Positions 18,937-27,729 of a stretch of 64,000 nucleotides of DNA are shown here, one piece after another. Each line of letters begins with the position of its first letter. The stretch's first letter is position 1. Where the stretch lies: positions 28,506 through 92,505 of the forward strand of contig CAZGCA010000009.1 in the NCBI GenBank assembly GCA_964524145.1, written 5' to 3'. Made by a program: the position numbers and the translations under genes. The notes below the pieces were generated by a model. That model did no database searches, was not told the DNA's origin, and was given only the letters and a program-made list of their open reading frames with translations. Origin of the DNA: CAZGCA01 sp964524145. Lineage in GTDB: Bacteria; Hydrogenedentota; CAZGCA01.

Positions 18937-20361
18937 ATGAGCCCCTCGACCGGCGAGTTTCAGCATAACGCAATAGCGCAACCCGGCAACCGCGGCCATA
19001 TAAGGTTCAGAATGAACCACCGTGTGCTCGACACCGGCCGGTTCTACGGCGAGGTGGCGGAACCGTGGCAGGAGACCCGGCTCTTCCGCGGGTTCCGTAA
19101 CAGGAAGAAGTACGCTTACATCGAACTTCCGCGCGGCCACGACAAGACCGGCGCGGCAGCCTGGGACGCGCTCTATTCGCTCCTGGCGCACGGGCCGGGC
19201 CAGCGAATCTATGCCTTCGCAGGCGACAGGGACCAGGCCCGTCTGTTCCTGGACGCCATACGCGGCTACCTCTGGCGCCGGCAGGAGCTATCGCCGGGGG
19301 TCGTGGTCCAGAGCAACCGGGTGATGGTTCCCGAACGCGACAGCGTCATCACCGTCGAATCGAGCGACGTACCCAGCTCGTACGGCATCAAACCCACACG
19401 GCTCTATCTCGACGAGCTGCACGCGTGGCGCGACGAGGAGCTGTTCGCATCCCTGCTCAGTGCGTCGGGCAAGATACCCCGCTGCAAGGTCATCGTCACC
19501 ACCAACTGCGGCCACGACAAGACATCGTTCTGCTACCGCGTACGCGAGACCGCGCGCCAGAGCGACCACTGGTACTTCTTCTCCGCGCACGGATGGCTCG
19601 CGACCTGGGTGTCCGCAGACTGGATCGAGAGCCAGCGCCAGATACTGAGCGAAGCGTCGTTCCGACGGCTGATACTCAACGAATGGGTCGGCGGCACGGG
19701 CCAGTTCGTCCATCCGTCGCTGGTGGACGCGTGCGTCGACCCCGACGTGCACCCGCGCAGACACAGCTCACAGAACCGCGTTGCCATCGCCTGCGACCTC
19801 GGCATCACCCGCGACAACACCGCGATAGCCGTTGTCGAACAACAGGACAACGGCTCGCACAGGCTGGTGTGGATGGACGTCTTTTGCGGCAGCGAGGCGG
19901 AACCCGTGAACGTGCGCGACGTCGAGAACACCGTGCTCAGCCTGACTCGCGAGTTGCCTCAAGCCGAGACTCTTGTCGACCCGTGGCAGATGCAGGGGTT
20001 TTTGCAGGACTGCGACGACGACCGCGTCCAGCCGTTCACCTTCTCCGGCAAGACGCTCAACGAGCTGACCAGCAACCTTCGCTGGCTGGTGAACGTGGGG
20101 CGGCTCAAATGGTACCCGGACGCAGGCCGCGTCACGGCCCCGGACCAGGATATCGATCTGGCGGAGGAGATGAAGAACCTTGTGGTACGCGAGATGAGCT
20201 ACGGGTCACGCATAGACCACGGCCCCGGCCACAAGAGCGACCGGTGCATGGCGTTGGCCATGGCATGCTGGCACCTGACACTCTCCGACCGCAACCCCAA
20301 GCCCGCCGCACCGCCGCTATTCAGCCTCGCCCTCGTCTCCGACTCGACCCTCGGCAGATGA
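18937..20361 (+). CDS. Solitary phage terminase large subunit-like protein
   Basis: 474 residues with the two-domain TerL plan. The ATPase part has a deviant Walker A PRGHDKT (~65-71), a Walker B-like LYLDELHAW (~156-164) and a coupling-type VIVTTNCGHDKTS. The C-terminal RNase H-like nuclease part has ACDLGITRDNTAIAVVE (first acidic residue), a central LVDPWQM and a final DHGPGHKSDRCMALAMACWH. TerL packages DNA into phage heads, but no portal, capsid, small terminase or tail gene is nearby. The gene may be a domesticated or stranded phage remnant, though the reading frame is intact and full-length. The ATG follows AGGAGCGAAG. Its base composition resembles the neighbours. Confidence 0.75.
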   Translation: MSPSTGEFQHNAIAQPGNRGHIRFRMNHRVLDTGRFYGEVAEPWQETRLFRGFRNRKKYAYIELPRGHDKTGAAAWDALYSLLAHGPGQRIYAFAGDRDQARLFLDAIRGYLWRRQELSPGVVVQSNRVMVPERDSVITVESSDVPSSYGIKPTRLYLDELHAWRDEELFASLLSASGKIPRCKVIVTTNCGHDKTSFCYRVRETARQSDHWYFFSAHGWLATWVSADWIESQRQILSEASFRRLILNEWVGGTGQFVHPSLVDACVDPDVHPRRHSSQNRVAIACDLGITRDNTAIAVVEQQDNGSHRLVWMDVFCGSEAEPVNVRDVENTVLSLTRELPQAETLVDPWQMQGFLQDCDDDRVQPFTFSGKTLNELTSNLRWLVNVGRLKWYPDAGRVTAPDQDIDLAEEMKNLVVREMSYGSRIDHGPGHKSDRCMALAMACWHLTLSDRNPKPAAPPLFSLALVSDSTLGR

Positions 20362-20500
20362 TGAAACGATAGGTGCCACGCTCAGACCTGTTTGCGGGAG
20401 GCAATCGGTTGCTATCTCGCGAGTGAGATCTTATTGTGAAGACTCCTCAGAGATGTGCTCCTGTGCGTTTCTTCTTTGGTCTCAAAGTGAGTGGTTCCGG

Positions 20501-20653
20501 AAGGCGGATCCGTTGGAAAGCCGGAACCTTGCCGAAGACCCCGACCACCGCAACACACTCGAGACGATGCGCGAACCGCTCGACCGCTGGATGTGCGACA
20601 CAAACGATGATCCGATGGAAGACGTGATGTGTTCCGAGGAACCGGGCGAGTAG
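20501..20653 (+). pseudogene. Relic of a sulfatase C-terminus
   Basis: About 50 codons reading KADPLESRNLAEDPDH, then TLETMREPLDRWM and DTNDD, match the C-terminal end of arylsulfatase-type enzymes, which typically finish DLxxDPxExxNLAxDP...LxxWMxxTxD. The frame continues a short way upstream to 20423 but loses similarity before the expected ELYDL. No catalytic (C/S)xPxR domain is present. I read it as the surviving tail of a deleted sulfatase gene, not a functional peptide. Confidence 0.55.
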
Positions 20654-21016
20654 CCGCTGGTTGTCAGTTATCAGCAGCCAGTTGTCAGTGCGGGGGTTCG
20701 GTTCTGGGTCTCCGCCTGTGCGGGGACGACGAGAGTGCGGTGCTCGGGAGAACGGTTGGGTGTTGTCGCGCTAACAGTGTTTGGCAGGCCCCCTTGGGTC
20801 TTTCCCGGAAAGGCGGGAATCCAGGATTTGTGGGCGAGGTGGCACGAGCACATATGTTCCGGGCTCGTCGATTACGAGCACGAGCAGGAGCACGGAGTCT
20901 GTGAAGGAATCAGCAGCTAGGCTCGTCGCTAGTTGCCAGTAACGAAGGGGGAATCTACCTGGAATCCGAAACTGACAACTAACAACTGACCACTGACAAC
21001 TTGGTTCTTGTTTTGT
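20654..21016. repeat. Intergenic decayed simple repeats
   Basis: No gene. Text such as GTTGTCAGTTATCAGCAGCC and CTGACAACTAACAACTGACC recurs, with a CCCGGAAAGGCGGGAATCC palindrome-type element in the middle. The same CTGACAAC motif recurs between rnfA and rnfB and, in another form, near 3050. These look like low-complexity intergenic repeats. Confidence 0.5.
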
Positions 21017-21046
21017 TTGACATTGGCGGGCGGGAAGAGGTAGAAT
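21017..21046 (+). promoter_or_regulatory. Sigma-70-type promoter for the rnf operon
   Basis: TTGACA (21017-21022) and TAGAAT (21041-21046) are separated by 18 bp, 127 bp upstream of the rnfC start. It is the best promoter match in the intergenic stretch. Confidence 0.6.
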
Positions 21047-21172
21047 AACGTGGCCGTCGGTTGGGGAGGATGGCGTTTGTGCCGCCTGGCGAGGTTGACG
21101 TGCGTTTCTGGGTGTTTAAAGAGTGGAGGAGAGTTGGGCGCGAGTTGCGCGTATAGTTGGAAGCTGTAGGCG

Positions 21173-22537
21173 GTGAAGAAACTCTCGTTCCGTGGCGGGA
21201 TACACGTTCCCGAACACAAGGAACTTTCTGAGCATAAACCCATCGAACGGGCGACCCTGCCGGAGAAGGTGGTCATTCCGGTCCACCAGAATATCGGCGC
21301 ACCTGCGAAGCCGGTCGTCTCCGTCGGCGACAAAGTGAAGGTCGGCGATAAGGTAGCCGACGCGGGCGGGTTTGTCTCCGTGCCGATGCACGCGTCGGTT
21401 TCGGGCGAGGTGACGGCACTAGCGCAACACCATCATCCCGCACTCGGCAAACGTGTGCTCGCAATCGAGATAACCTCGGACGGCGAGGACCTGTGGGTCG
21501 ATATGGACCCGTTCCCGGTGGAACAGATCTCGACGCTGTCGCCCGACGATATCAAGGAAAAGGTTACCAATGCGGGTATCGTGGGCATGGGGGGAGCGGC
21601 GTTCCCGACGCATGTGAAGCTCTCGCCTCCGAAGGACAAGAAGATAACGACGTACCTGCTCAACGGCGCAGAGTGCGAGCCGTACCTGACGTGCGACGAC
21701 AGGCTGATGATCGAGCGGCCGAAGGACGTCGTGCGCGGGCTGCGCCTCATGATGCGGGCCGGCGGCGTGAGCGAGGGGATAATCGGCATCGAGGAGAACA
21801 AACCGGACGCTATCGAGGCGGTCGGAAACGAGGTCAAGAAGGACCCCGCGATCTCGCTCGTGGTGCTCAAGGTGAAATACCCGCAGGGCGCCGAAAAGCA
21901 GCTGATCAACGCGATCGCCGGTCGGCAGGTGCCGTCAGGCGGGCTGCCGATGGATGCAGGCGTCGGCATCAACAACGTCGGGACGGCGGTGGCGGTCGCG
22001 GACGCCGTGCTTCGCGGCAAACCGTTTGTGGAACGGGCGGTCACGGTGACGGGCCACGGTGTCGCGGAACCGAAGAACCTGCTGGTGCGTATCGGGACTT
22101 CGTTCTCGGACCTTATCGAGCAGTGCGGCGGGTTTAGCGGGCTGCCCGGCAAGGTGATAATGGGCGGGCCGATGATGGGCATAGCGCAGTACTCGCTGGA
22201 CGTGCCGGTACTGAAAGGCACCTCGGGCATACTCGTGATGAGAGATGACGAGGTCGAGGTCGCCGACTACGAGACGTGCATCCGGTGCGGTGCGTGCGTC
22301 CGCGCGTGCCCGATGGGGATCGTGCCGAGCAGGCTGGGTATGCTGGCGGAATCGTGGGAGTTCGATCAGGCGAAGGCCGAGAATATTCTCGACTGCGTCG
22401 AGTGCGGTTGCTGCACGTACGTCTGCCCGTCGAAACGGCCCATGGTACACTGGTTCAAGTTTGCCAAGGGCGAGCTGATGAAGCAGACCGCAAAGGAACT
22501 GGTGAAGGCCGCGCTTGCTGAGACGGAAAAGAAGTAG
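21173..22537 (+). CDS. rnfC: Rnf complex subunit C
   Basis: RnfC is the peripheral NADH-binding subunit of the ferredoxin:NAD+ oxidoreductase that pumps Na+ or H+. The 454-residue product has the N-terminal barrel (FRGGIHVPEHK), the flavin/NADH-binding GMGGAAFPTHVKL and NGAECEPYLTCDDRLM, and two C-terminal 4Fe-4S motifs (CIRCGACVRACP and CVECGCCTYVCP). The start is GTG 21173; a weak purine stretch precedes it. rnfD follows 4 bp after the stop. The gene order C-D-G-E-A-B is that of acetogens such as Acetobacterium, not the ABCDGE order of gammaproteobacteria. Confidence 0.95.
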   Translation: MKKLSFRGGIHVPEHKELSEHKPIERATLPEKVVIPVHQNIGAPAKPVVSVGDKVKVGDKVADAGGFVSVPMHASVSGEVTALAQHHHPALGKRVLAIEITSDGEDLWVDMDPFPVEQISTLSPDDIKEKVTNAGIVGMGGAAFPTHVKLSPPKDKKITTYLLNGAECEPYLTCDDRLMIERPKDVVRGLRLMMRAGGVSEGIIGIEENKPDAIEAVGNEVKKDPAISLVVLKVKYPQGAEKQLINAIAGRQVPSGGLPMDAGVGINNVGTAVAVADAVLRGKPFVERAVTVTGHGVAEPKNLLVRIGTSFSDLIEQCGGFSGLPGKVIMGGPMMGIAQYSLDVPVLKGTSGILVMRDDEVEVADYETCIRCGACVRACPMGIVPSRLGMLAESWEFDQAKAENILDCVECGCCTYVCPSKRPMVHWFKFAKGELMKQTAKELVKAALAETEKK

Positions 22538-22541
22538 ACCG

Positions 22542-23552
22542 ATGATAGATCTGAAAGACGACCTTATCGTTTCGACGTCGCCTCATGTGCGAAACGAACT
22601 GACGGTGCAGCGCGTGATGGGCGACGTGCTGATCGCGCTGGCGCCGGCGTTTATCATTTCCGTCTACTTCTTCGGGTTGCGCGCGCTGTTGCTTGTGGCG
22701 GCGGCGGTGGTGGCGGCCGTGGCGACAGAAGCCGTCGCGCAGAAGATAATGAAGGTGAAGATCGCGGTCTCGGACTTGAGCGCGGTTATCACCGGGGTGT
22801 TGCTCGCATTCAATCTGCCGGCCGGAACGCCGTTGTGGATGGCGGCCGTGGGATCGATAGTGGCTATAGGCGTCGCGAAGATGAGCTTCGGCGGGCTTGG
22901 CAAGAACATATTCAACCCGGCGCTCATCGGCAGAGCGGTCCTGCTCAGCTCGTTCCCCGTGGTGATGACCAAGGGCTGGCTCAAACCTCTCTGGTACTCC
23001 GAGCCGGGGTACAGCTTCCTGTCGATCTCGGTGGCTAACCCGGACGGAAGCGCGCTTGACGCGATAAGTTCCGCGACACCTCTTATCAAGACGGGACCGG
23101 CGGACCCGGCGTCGCTGCTCGACCTTGTGTTGGGGAGGTGCGGCGGGTGTATCGGCGAGACGTGTGCGGTAGCTCTCATTATCGGCGGGCTGTACCTGTT
23201 GTTGCGCGGCCATATATCATGGCAGATGCCGCTGGGGTATCTCGGCTCGTTCTTCGTCCTGATGTTGTTGCTGGGCGGCGATGGAGCCGAGGGCGCGGTC
23301 AGACATCTTTTCATGGGTGGACTGATGCTTGGCGCGTGGTTCATGGCCACGGACATGGTGACGAGCCCGCTGACCTCGCGCGGCCAGTTGGTGGGCGGGG
23401 TGTTGTGCGGTCTGCTCACGTTTGCGATACGGCTGAAGGGCGGGTATCCGGAAGGGGTCTCGTACTCGATACTCATAATGAACGCGGCGACACCGCTTAT
23501 CGACAAGGTGACGGTCCCGAAGAAGTACGGAGCGGTCAAGAAAAATGCCTGA
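22542..23552 (+). CDS. rnfD: Rnf complex subunit D
   Basis: An integral membrane subunit carrying covalent FMN, related to NqrB. The 336-residue product has multiple transmembrane segments, the N-terminal TSPHVRNELTVQRVM, and DAISSATPLI, where the Thr of the SATPL motif is the expected FMN attachment residue. GGMLGAWFMATDMVTSP-type text in the C-terminal half is a family hallmark. ATG 22542 is 4 bp after rnfC. The end overlaps rnfG by 8 bp. Confidence 0.95.
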   Translation: MIDLKDDLIVSTSPHVRNELTVQRVMGDVLIALAPAFIISVYFFGLRALLLVAAAVVAAVATEAVAQKIMKVKIAVSDLSAVITGVLLAFNLPAGTPLWMAAVGSIVAIGVAKMSFGGLGKNIFNPALIGRAVLLSSFPVVMTKGWLKPLWYSEPGYSFLSISVANPDGSALDAISSATPLIKTGPADPASLLDLVLGRCGGCIGETCAVALIIGGLYLLLRGHISWQMPLGYLGSFFVLMLLLGGDGAEGAVRHLFMGGLMLGAWFMATDMVTSPLTSRGQLVGGVLCGLLTFAIRLKGGYPEGVSYSILIMNAATPLIDKVTVPKKYGAVKKNA

Positions 23553-24138
23553 GACGGCGAAGCTGGTAGTTGTGCTGGCCATCATATGCGTTGTTGCTTC
23601 CGGCGGTCTGGCGCTCGTGAACGCTGCTACAGGAGAGAAGATTGCGGAGCAGGAACGCCTGAAGGAAGAGATGCTGCGCGCTGAGGCGCTCGTCGGTCCG
23701 GGCGAAGAGGTCGAATTCGGCGAGCCGAAACCGTTTGACGACGGCGAGTATTTCGAGGGGTATGTGGACGGGAAGCTGGTCGGGTATGTGTTCGGGACGG
23801 TGGCACGAAAGGCTTACAACGAGCCTGTAAAGATTGTCGTCGGTGTGGATCCTGCGAAGACGAAGCTCACCGGAGTGAGGATCAGGTCGCAACGCGAGAC
23901 CCCGGGACTGGGCGCGTTTATGGTGGTGGTGAGGAGCGGCGAGCAAGAGCCATGGTTCCTGAGGCAGTTCAGGAACGTCCCTCTCGAGAAAGTCTGGTTG
24001 AAGAAGGATAACCAGGCTGGCGAGATCGACGGGATAACGGCAGCGACCATATCCTCCCGCGCGGTGACCGACGCTGTGCGCGAGTCGTTCGAGAAGTTTG
24101 TGCAAGCCACCGGGGAAACCAAGGAAGACGTAGGATGA
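23545..24138 (+). CDS. rnfG: Rnf complex subunit G
   Basis: RnfG is anchored by one N-terminal helix (about residues 6-27) with an extracytoplasmic FMN-binding domain. 197 residues. The motif DGITAATISSRAV (about residues 165-177) contains the Thr expected to carry covalent FMN by phosphoester linkage, the ApbE-modified site. RETPGLGAFM is also conserved. It overlaps rnfD at the 5' end and rnfE at the 3' end (ATGA). Confidence 0.95.
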   Translation: MPETAKLVVVLAIICVVASGGLALVNAATGEKIAEQERLKEEMLRAEALVGPGEEVEFGEPKPFDDGEYFEGYVDGKLVGYVFGTVARKAYNEPVKIVVGVDPAKTKLTGVRIRSQRETPGLGAFMVVVRSGEQEPWFLRQFRNVPLEKVWLKKDNQAGEIDGITAATISSRAVTDAVRESFEKFVQATGETKEDVG

Positions 24139-24791
24139 ATGCGGGCAGGGAGTTCACGAAGGGCATCTGGACCGAGAACCCCGTGCTACGGTTGATGTTA
24201 GGGTTGTGCCCGACGCTCGCAGTCTCGACGGCGGTTGTCAACGGGATAGGCATGGGAATCGCGGCGACGTTCGTGTTGCTGGGTTCGAATATCGTCATCG
24301 CGCTGATCCGGGGGGTAATACCAGCCAAAGTGCGCATCCCGTGCTACATAGTGGTGATCGCGACGTTCGTGACGATAGCCGACCTTACGATGCACGCGTA
24401 CACGCCGCAGATACATGAAGCGTTGGGCATATTCCTGCCGCTTATCGTGGTGAACTGCATCATACTCGGCCGTGCCGAGGCGTTCGCGTCGAAGAACTCG
24501 GTCACGATGTCGGTTCTGGACGCGTTGGGCATGGGGCTCGGGTTCACGCTGGCGCTGCTGGCGCTGGCGACGGTGAGAGAGCTGCTGGGGACGGGCGGAC
24601 TGGATTTGCGGGCGTTGGCGTTTCAGATTCCGCGATTCAAGCCTGCGATAATCATGATACTGCCGCCGGGAGCGTTCGTGACGCTGGGCATTATGATGGC
24701 CGGCATGAACAAGCTGGCGGAGTTGCAGGAGAAGAAACGGCTGCAGCGTGCCGCTGAAGAGAAGCTCGAGGAGAAGCAGGAGGAAGCGTAA
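24135..24791 (+). CDS. rnfE: Rnf complex subunit E
   Basis: An integral membrane subunit homologous to NqrD and RnfA. 218 residues with about six transmembrane helices, family text WTENPVLRLMLGLCPTLAVS and VVNCIILGRAEAFAS. With RnfA it forms the inverted-topology pair that houses a 2Fe-2S centre in the membrane. A short C-terminal Lys/Glu-rich tail is extra. The ATG overlaps the rnfG stop by 4 bp and its own stop overlaps rnfA by one base. Confidence 0.95.
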   Translation: MNAGREFTKGIWTENPVLRLMLGLCPTLAVSTAVVNGIGMGIAATFVLLGSNIVIALIRGVIPAKVRIPCYIVVIATFVTIADLTMHAYTPQIHEALGIFLPLIVVNCIILGRAEAFASKNSVTMSVLDALGMGLGFTLALLALATVRELLGTGGLDLRALAFQIPRFKPAIIMILPPGAFVTLGIMMAGMNKLAELQEKKRLQRAAEEKLEEKQEEA

Positions 24792-25375
24792 TGGACGTCG
24801 GGCACCTTCTTGTCATAGTGTTGGGGGCGGTGTTCATACACAACTTCGTGCTCAACAGGTTCCTCGGTATCTGCCCGTTTATCGGCGTATCGAAGAAGAT
24901 AGACTCGTCGATAGGCATGGGCATGGCCGTCGCGTTCGTGATGACGCTGGCAGGCGGGGTGACGTGGTGCGTACACCACTTTCTGCTTGTGCCGCTCAAC
25001 GCCACGTTTCTGCAGACGGTGAGTTTCATATTGGTGATAGCCGCGTTGGTCCAGCTCGTCGAGATGTTCCTCCAGAAAAACAGTCCGACACTGTACTCGG
25101 CGCTCGGGATATACCTGCCGCTGATAACGACGAACTGCGCGGTAATGGGTGTGGCGCTGCTGAACATACGCGAGGGGTACAGCTTGATTGAGGCGCTGAT
25201 ATTCTCGTTCAGCGCGGCGGTCGGGTTCACGCTGGCGCTTCTCCTGATGGCGGGCATTCGTGAACGGCTCGAGCTGGTGCAGGTACCGCGCGCGTTTCGC
25301 GGCGCGCCCATAGCGTTTATCGTAGCGGGATTGATGGCGATAGCGTTTATGGGATTCGCAGGAATGAAGCTGTAG
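24791..25375 (+). CDS. rnfA: Rnf complex subunit A
   Basis: A 194-residue, six-helix membrane subunit homologous to NqrE. Diagnostic text is NFVLNRFLGICPFIGVSKK near the N-terminus and YLPLITTNCAVMGVALLN centrally; the Cys residues in these two segments correspond to the intramembrane iron-sulfur ligands. It starts immediately at the rnfE stop. Unlike the rest of the operon, it is separated from the next gene, rnfB, by 213 bp of repeat-rich DNA. Confidence 0.95.
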   Translation: MDVGHLLVIVLGAVFIHNFVLNRFLGICPFIGVSKKIDSSIGMGMAVAFVMTLAGGVTWCVHHFLLVPLNATFLQTVSFILVIAALVQLVEMFLQKNSPTLYSALGIYLPLITTNCAVMGVALLNIREGYSLIEALIFSFSAAVGFTLALLLMAGIRERLELVQVPRAFRGAPIAFIVAGLMAIAFMGFAGMKL

Positions 25376-25588
25376 GCAATGCAAAATGCAGAACTGACAA
25401 TCAGAAAGTAGTAGGTAGAATATAGCAGGTAGAATGTAGGGGCGGAGAGTCAGGTTAGAAGCTAAGAAATGACAACTGACAATGCGGATTGATCGAGGGT
25501 GGGAACGTGGACTGTGATCCGAGGAGAGTTTTGAGTTGTCAGTTTTGCATTTTGCATTTTACATTGCGCGAAGCGCGAGGTTATTGAC
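25376..25588. repeat. Repeat-rich spacer between rnfA and rnfB
   Basis: 213 bp of AT-rich simple repeats: GCAAAATGCAGAACTGACA, TAGTAGGTAGAATATAGCAGG, TGACAACTGACAATGC and TTTTGCATTTTGCATTTTAC. The ends hold inverted TTGCATTTTGCATTTT/CAATGCAAAATGCAG text, so the spacer could fold back. No ORF. It interrupts an otherwise overlapping operon. Confidence 0.6.
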
Positions 25589-26629
25589 GTGGCGATTCTG
25601 TATGCGATACTGATTCTGGGCGGTCTGGCAGTCCTGCTGGGAGTGGGACTGGCTGTCGCCTCGATAAAGTTTGCGGTCGAGGTAGATCCGCGTGTTGAAG
25701 CTATCGAGGAGGCACTGCCGGGGGCGAACTGTGGTGCGTGCGGGTACGCGGGATGCACGGGATATGCTGAAGCGATTGTGAAGGACAACGCGGCAGTAAA
25801 TTTGTGCATACCGGGGAGCGGGAGCGTGGCGGCAGCGATAGCCGAGATCATGGGCGTCAAGGCCGAGGACGTGGCGGCGTTGGTGGCGAAGGTCAGGTGT
25901 CGCGGCGACTACGAGACGTCCGAGGTGAAGTACGAGTACGACGGCGTGATGGACTGCCGGGCCGCGGTAATCATACACGGCGGGCCGAAAAGCTGCATTT
26001 ACGGGTGCCGGACGCTCGGAACCTGCGCGAACGTGTGTCCATTTGGCGCGATCGACCATGCCGGACCCGGGCACATACCCGAGATCAATTTCGATAGATG
26101 TACGGCATGCGGCCAGTGTGTCGAGGCGTGCCCTCTGGGAATCATCGCGCTCGTGCCGGAGAAGAACTCCGTCCACGTGCTCTGCGTGTCCCACGACAAG
26201 GGCAAGGCCGTGAAAACGGTGTGTAAGGTCGGGTGTATCGGTTGCGGTGCCTGCGAAAAGGTGTGTCCGTTCGATGCCATCCACGTGGTTGACAACCTTG
26301 CGGTTATCGACTACGAGAAATGTACCCAGTGCGGGTTGTGTACTGCGAAATGCCCGACCAAATGCATCGAGGGCGAGCCGCGAGCCGAGCGTGCCTATAT
26401 CGACGAGAACTGCATAGGCTGCGGCGTCTGCGCGAAACATTGTGTCGTGGAAGCCATCTCGGGCGAGAAGAAGCAGCGGCACGTAGTCGATGTCGAGAAG
26501 TGCATCGGATGCGGTGTCTGCGTCGAGAAATGTCCTCCGAAGATTCATGCTGTCTCGCTGGTCAAGCCGGATGAGATGGCTGCAGTAGCAGAGTCACAGA
26601 CCGCCGGCGCGGAAGACGATTCGGCTTAG
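25589..26629 (+). CDS. rnfB: Rnf complex subunit B (multi-cluster ferredoxin subunit)
   Basis: RnfB accepts electrons from ferredoxin. 346 residues: an N-terminal membrane anchor (residues ~2-25), the GANCGACGYAGCTGYAE 4Fe-4S domain, then several 4Fe-4S motifs (CTACGQCVEACP, CIGCGACEKVCP, CTQCGLCTAKCP, CIGCGVCAKHC, CIGCGVCVEKCP) plus the CANVCP-type motif. This Cys-rich form matches the long RnfB of anaerobes rather than the ~190-residue gammaproteobacterial form. The start codon is GTG (GACGTGGCGATT). It ends convergent with the response regulator gene. Confidence 0.94.
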   Translation: MAILYAILILGGLAVLLGVGLAVASIKFAVEVDPRVEAIEEALPGANCGACGYAGCTGYAEAIVKDNAAVNLCIPGSGSVAAAIAEIMGVKAEDVAALVAKVRCRGDYETSEVKYEYDGVMDCRAAVIIHGGPKSCIYGCRTLGTCANVCPFGAIDHAGPGHIPEINFDRCTACGQCVEACPLGIIALVPEKNSVHVLCVSHDKGKAVKTVCKVGCIGCGACEKVCPFDAIHVVDNLAVIDYEKCTQCGLCTAKCPTKCIEGEPRAERAYIDENCIGCGVCAKHCVVEAISGEKKQRHVVDVEKCIGCGVCVEKCPPKIHAVSLVKPDEMAAVAESQTAGAEDDSA

Positions 26630-26712
26630 TCGCGCAAAGGAACCCGCCGGCATTCATTCCTTACGAGAAGCCGTTCCCTGGCCCGTGGCACGATTGGTGT
26701 GGGCGAAGCGGG

Positions 26713-27630
26713 TTATGCCCTGCTATCGGCGTAGATTCCCCCGGCGGCGACCTTCTCGCCCTTGCGCCTGAGTTGCGATAATCGGTCAAGCATCTCGTGC
26801 GCGGTCAAGTACTTTTTGTGAAGGTTTGTCAAGACGCTGACGGTCAAATCGAGTGGCGCCTCGCACCCATGATCGAGCGGCAGCCCGCCCATTGAGGTCG
26901 GAAGCGGCTGACCGTACGGCCCGGCCGCAGCCGTGAGAAACCTTTCACGTACCCGCAAGAAGTAGCGTTTGACAACTTCGGGGTGAAGGATGCAGAGAAA
27001 CCGGCCGCCACCCGTGTGGCCGATGCCGCTTTCATGAAGGTCATACTCCGCACGCGTCTCGGCGAGCACGCGACCCGACATGCAGATGAGCTCGTCCCGT
27101 TTCTCCTTGCCGTATTTGTCGAGAAACTCGTTCAGATGCAATATGTCGATGCCCGCGAGAGCGAACCGCTCGTCGCGACCGAGCCGGTAGGTGATCTCGT
27201 TTCGTATCGTTCGAGTGTCCAGCAATCCGGTCAGGAGGTCCAGAGATCCTCTGCGGCTGTAGACCTTGAGCACTGCCCGGATACTCTCCTCGAGAGCAGC
27301 GAATGCGAACGGTTTGGGGATGTAGTCGTCGGCCCCTTGTTTGAGCCCGTGGACGAGTTCCTCCTCCCCCGCCATGGCCGTCAGCATGATGACCGGTGTG
27401 AGGTACAGCACGGGGTCCCTGCGGATACGGCGGCATATCTCGAACCCCCCCAATCGAGGCATCATGACGTCCAGAATGACAACGTGCGGCCGTTCTTTTT
27501 TCGCCACATTGAACGCCAATGTGGGGTCTGTCACCACGCGTGTTCTATAGCCGCACTCGGCAAGCTTATCACCCAGCAATCGGGCGAAATCCTCCTCATC
27601 ATCTACTATGAGTACACTAGCGCGCGCCAT
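26713..27630 (-). CDS. Response regulator with degenerate GGDEF domain
   Basis: 305 residues. A receiver domain (residues ~5-120) has phospho-acceptor Asp54 in VILDVMMPR, the acidic DDEED pair and Lys in YIPKPF. A GGDEF-fold domain follows, recognised by LDLLTGLLDTRTIRNEI. The signature loop that should read GG(D/E)EF is HTGGGRFLCIL, so the metal-binding acidic residue is replaced and diguanylate cyclase activity is unlikely. The domain may bind GTP or act as a protein-interaction output. The gene starts at ATG 27630 behind TAGGAGGTAAGGG. No histidine kinase is adjacent. Confidence 0.88.
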   Translation of the reverse strand: MARASVLIVDDEEDFARLLGDKLAECGYRTRVVTDPTLAFNVAKKERPHVVILDVMMPRLGGFEICRRIRRDPVLYLTPVIMLTAMAGEEELVHGLKQGADDYIPKPFAFAALEESIRAVLKVYSRRGSLDLLTGLLDTRTIRNEITYRLGRDERFALAGIDILHLNEFLDKYGKEKRDELICMSGRVLAETRAEYDLHESGIGHTGGGRFLCILHPEVVKRYFLRVRERFLTAAAGPYGQPLPTSMGGLPLDHGCEAPLDLTVSVLTNLHKKYLTAHEMLDRLSQLRRKGEKVAAGGIYADSRA

Positions 27631-27699
27631 TTTCCCTTACCTCCTAGCCCCTCTACGTTTACATCAAATATACCTATGAGACCACTATTGCCACTGTAT

Positions 27700-27729
27700 A
27701 TTAAACACTGCTGCTGGCCCAGAAGTCAA
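27700..27729 (-). promoter_or_regulatory. Likely promoter of the response-regulator gene
   Basis: On the minus strand TTGACT (27724-27729) is followed 18 bp later by TTTAAT (27700-27705), about 70 bp upstream of the start codon. Confidence 0.5.
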
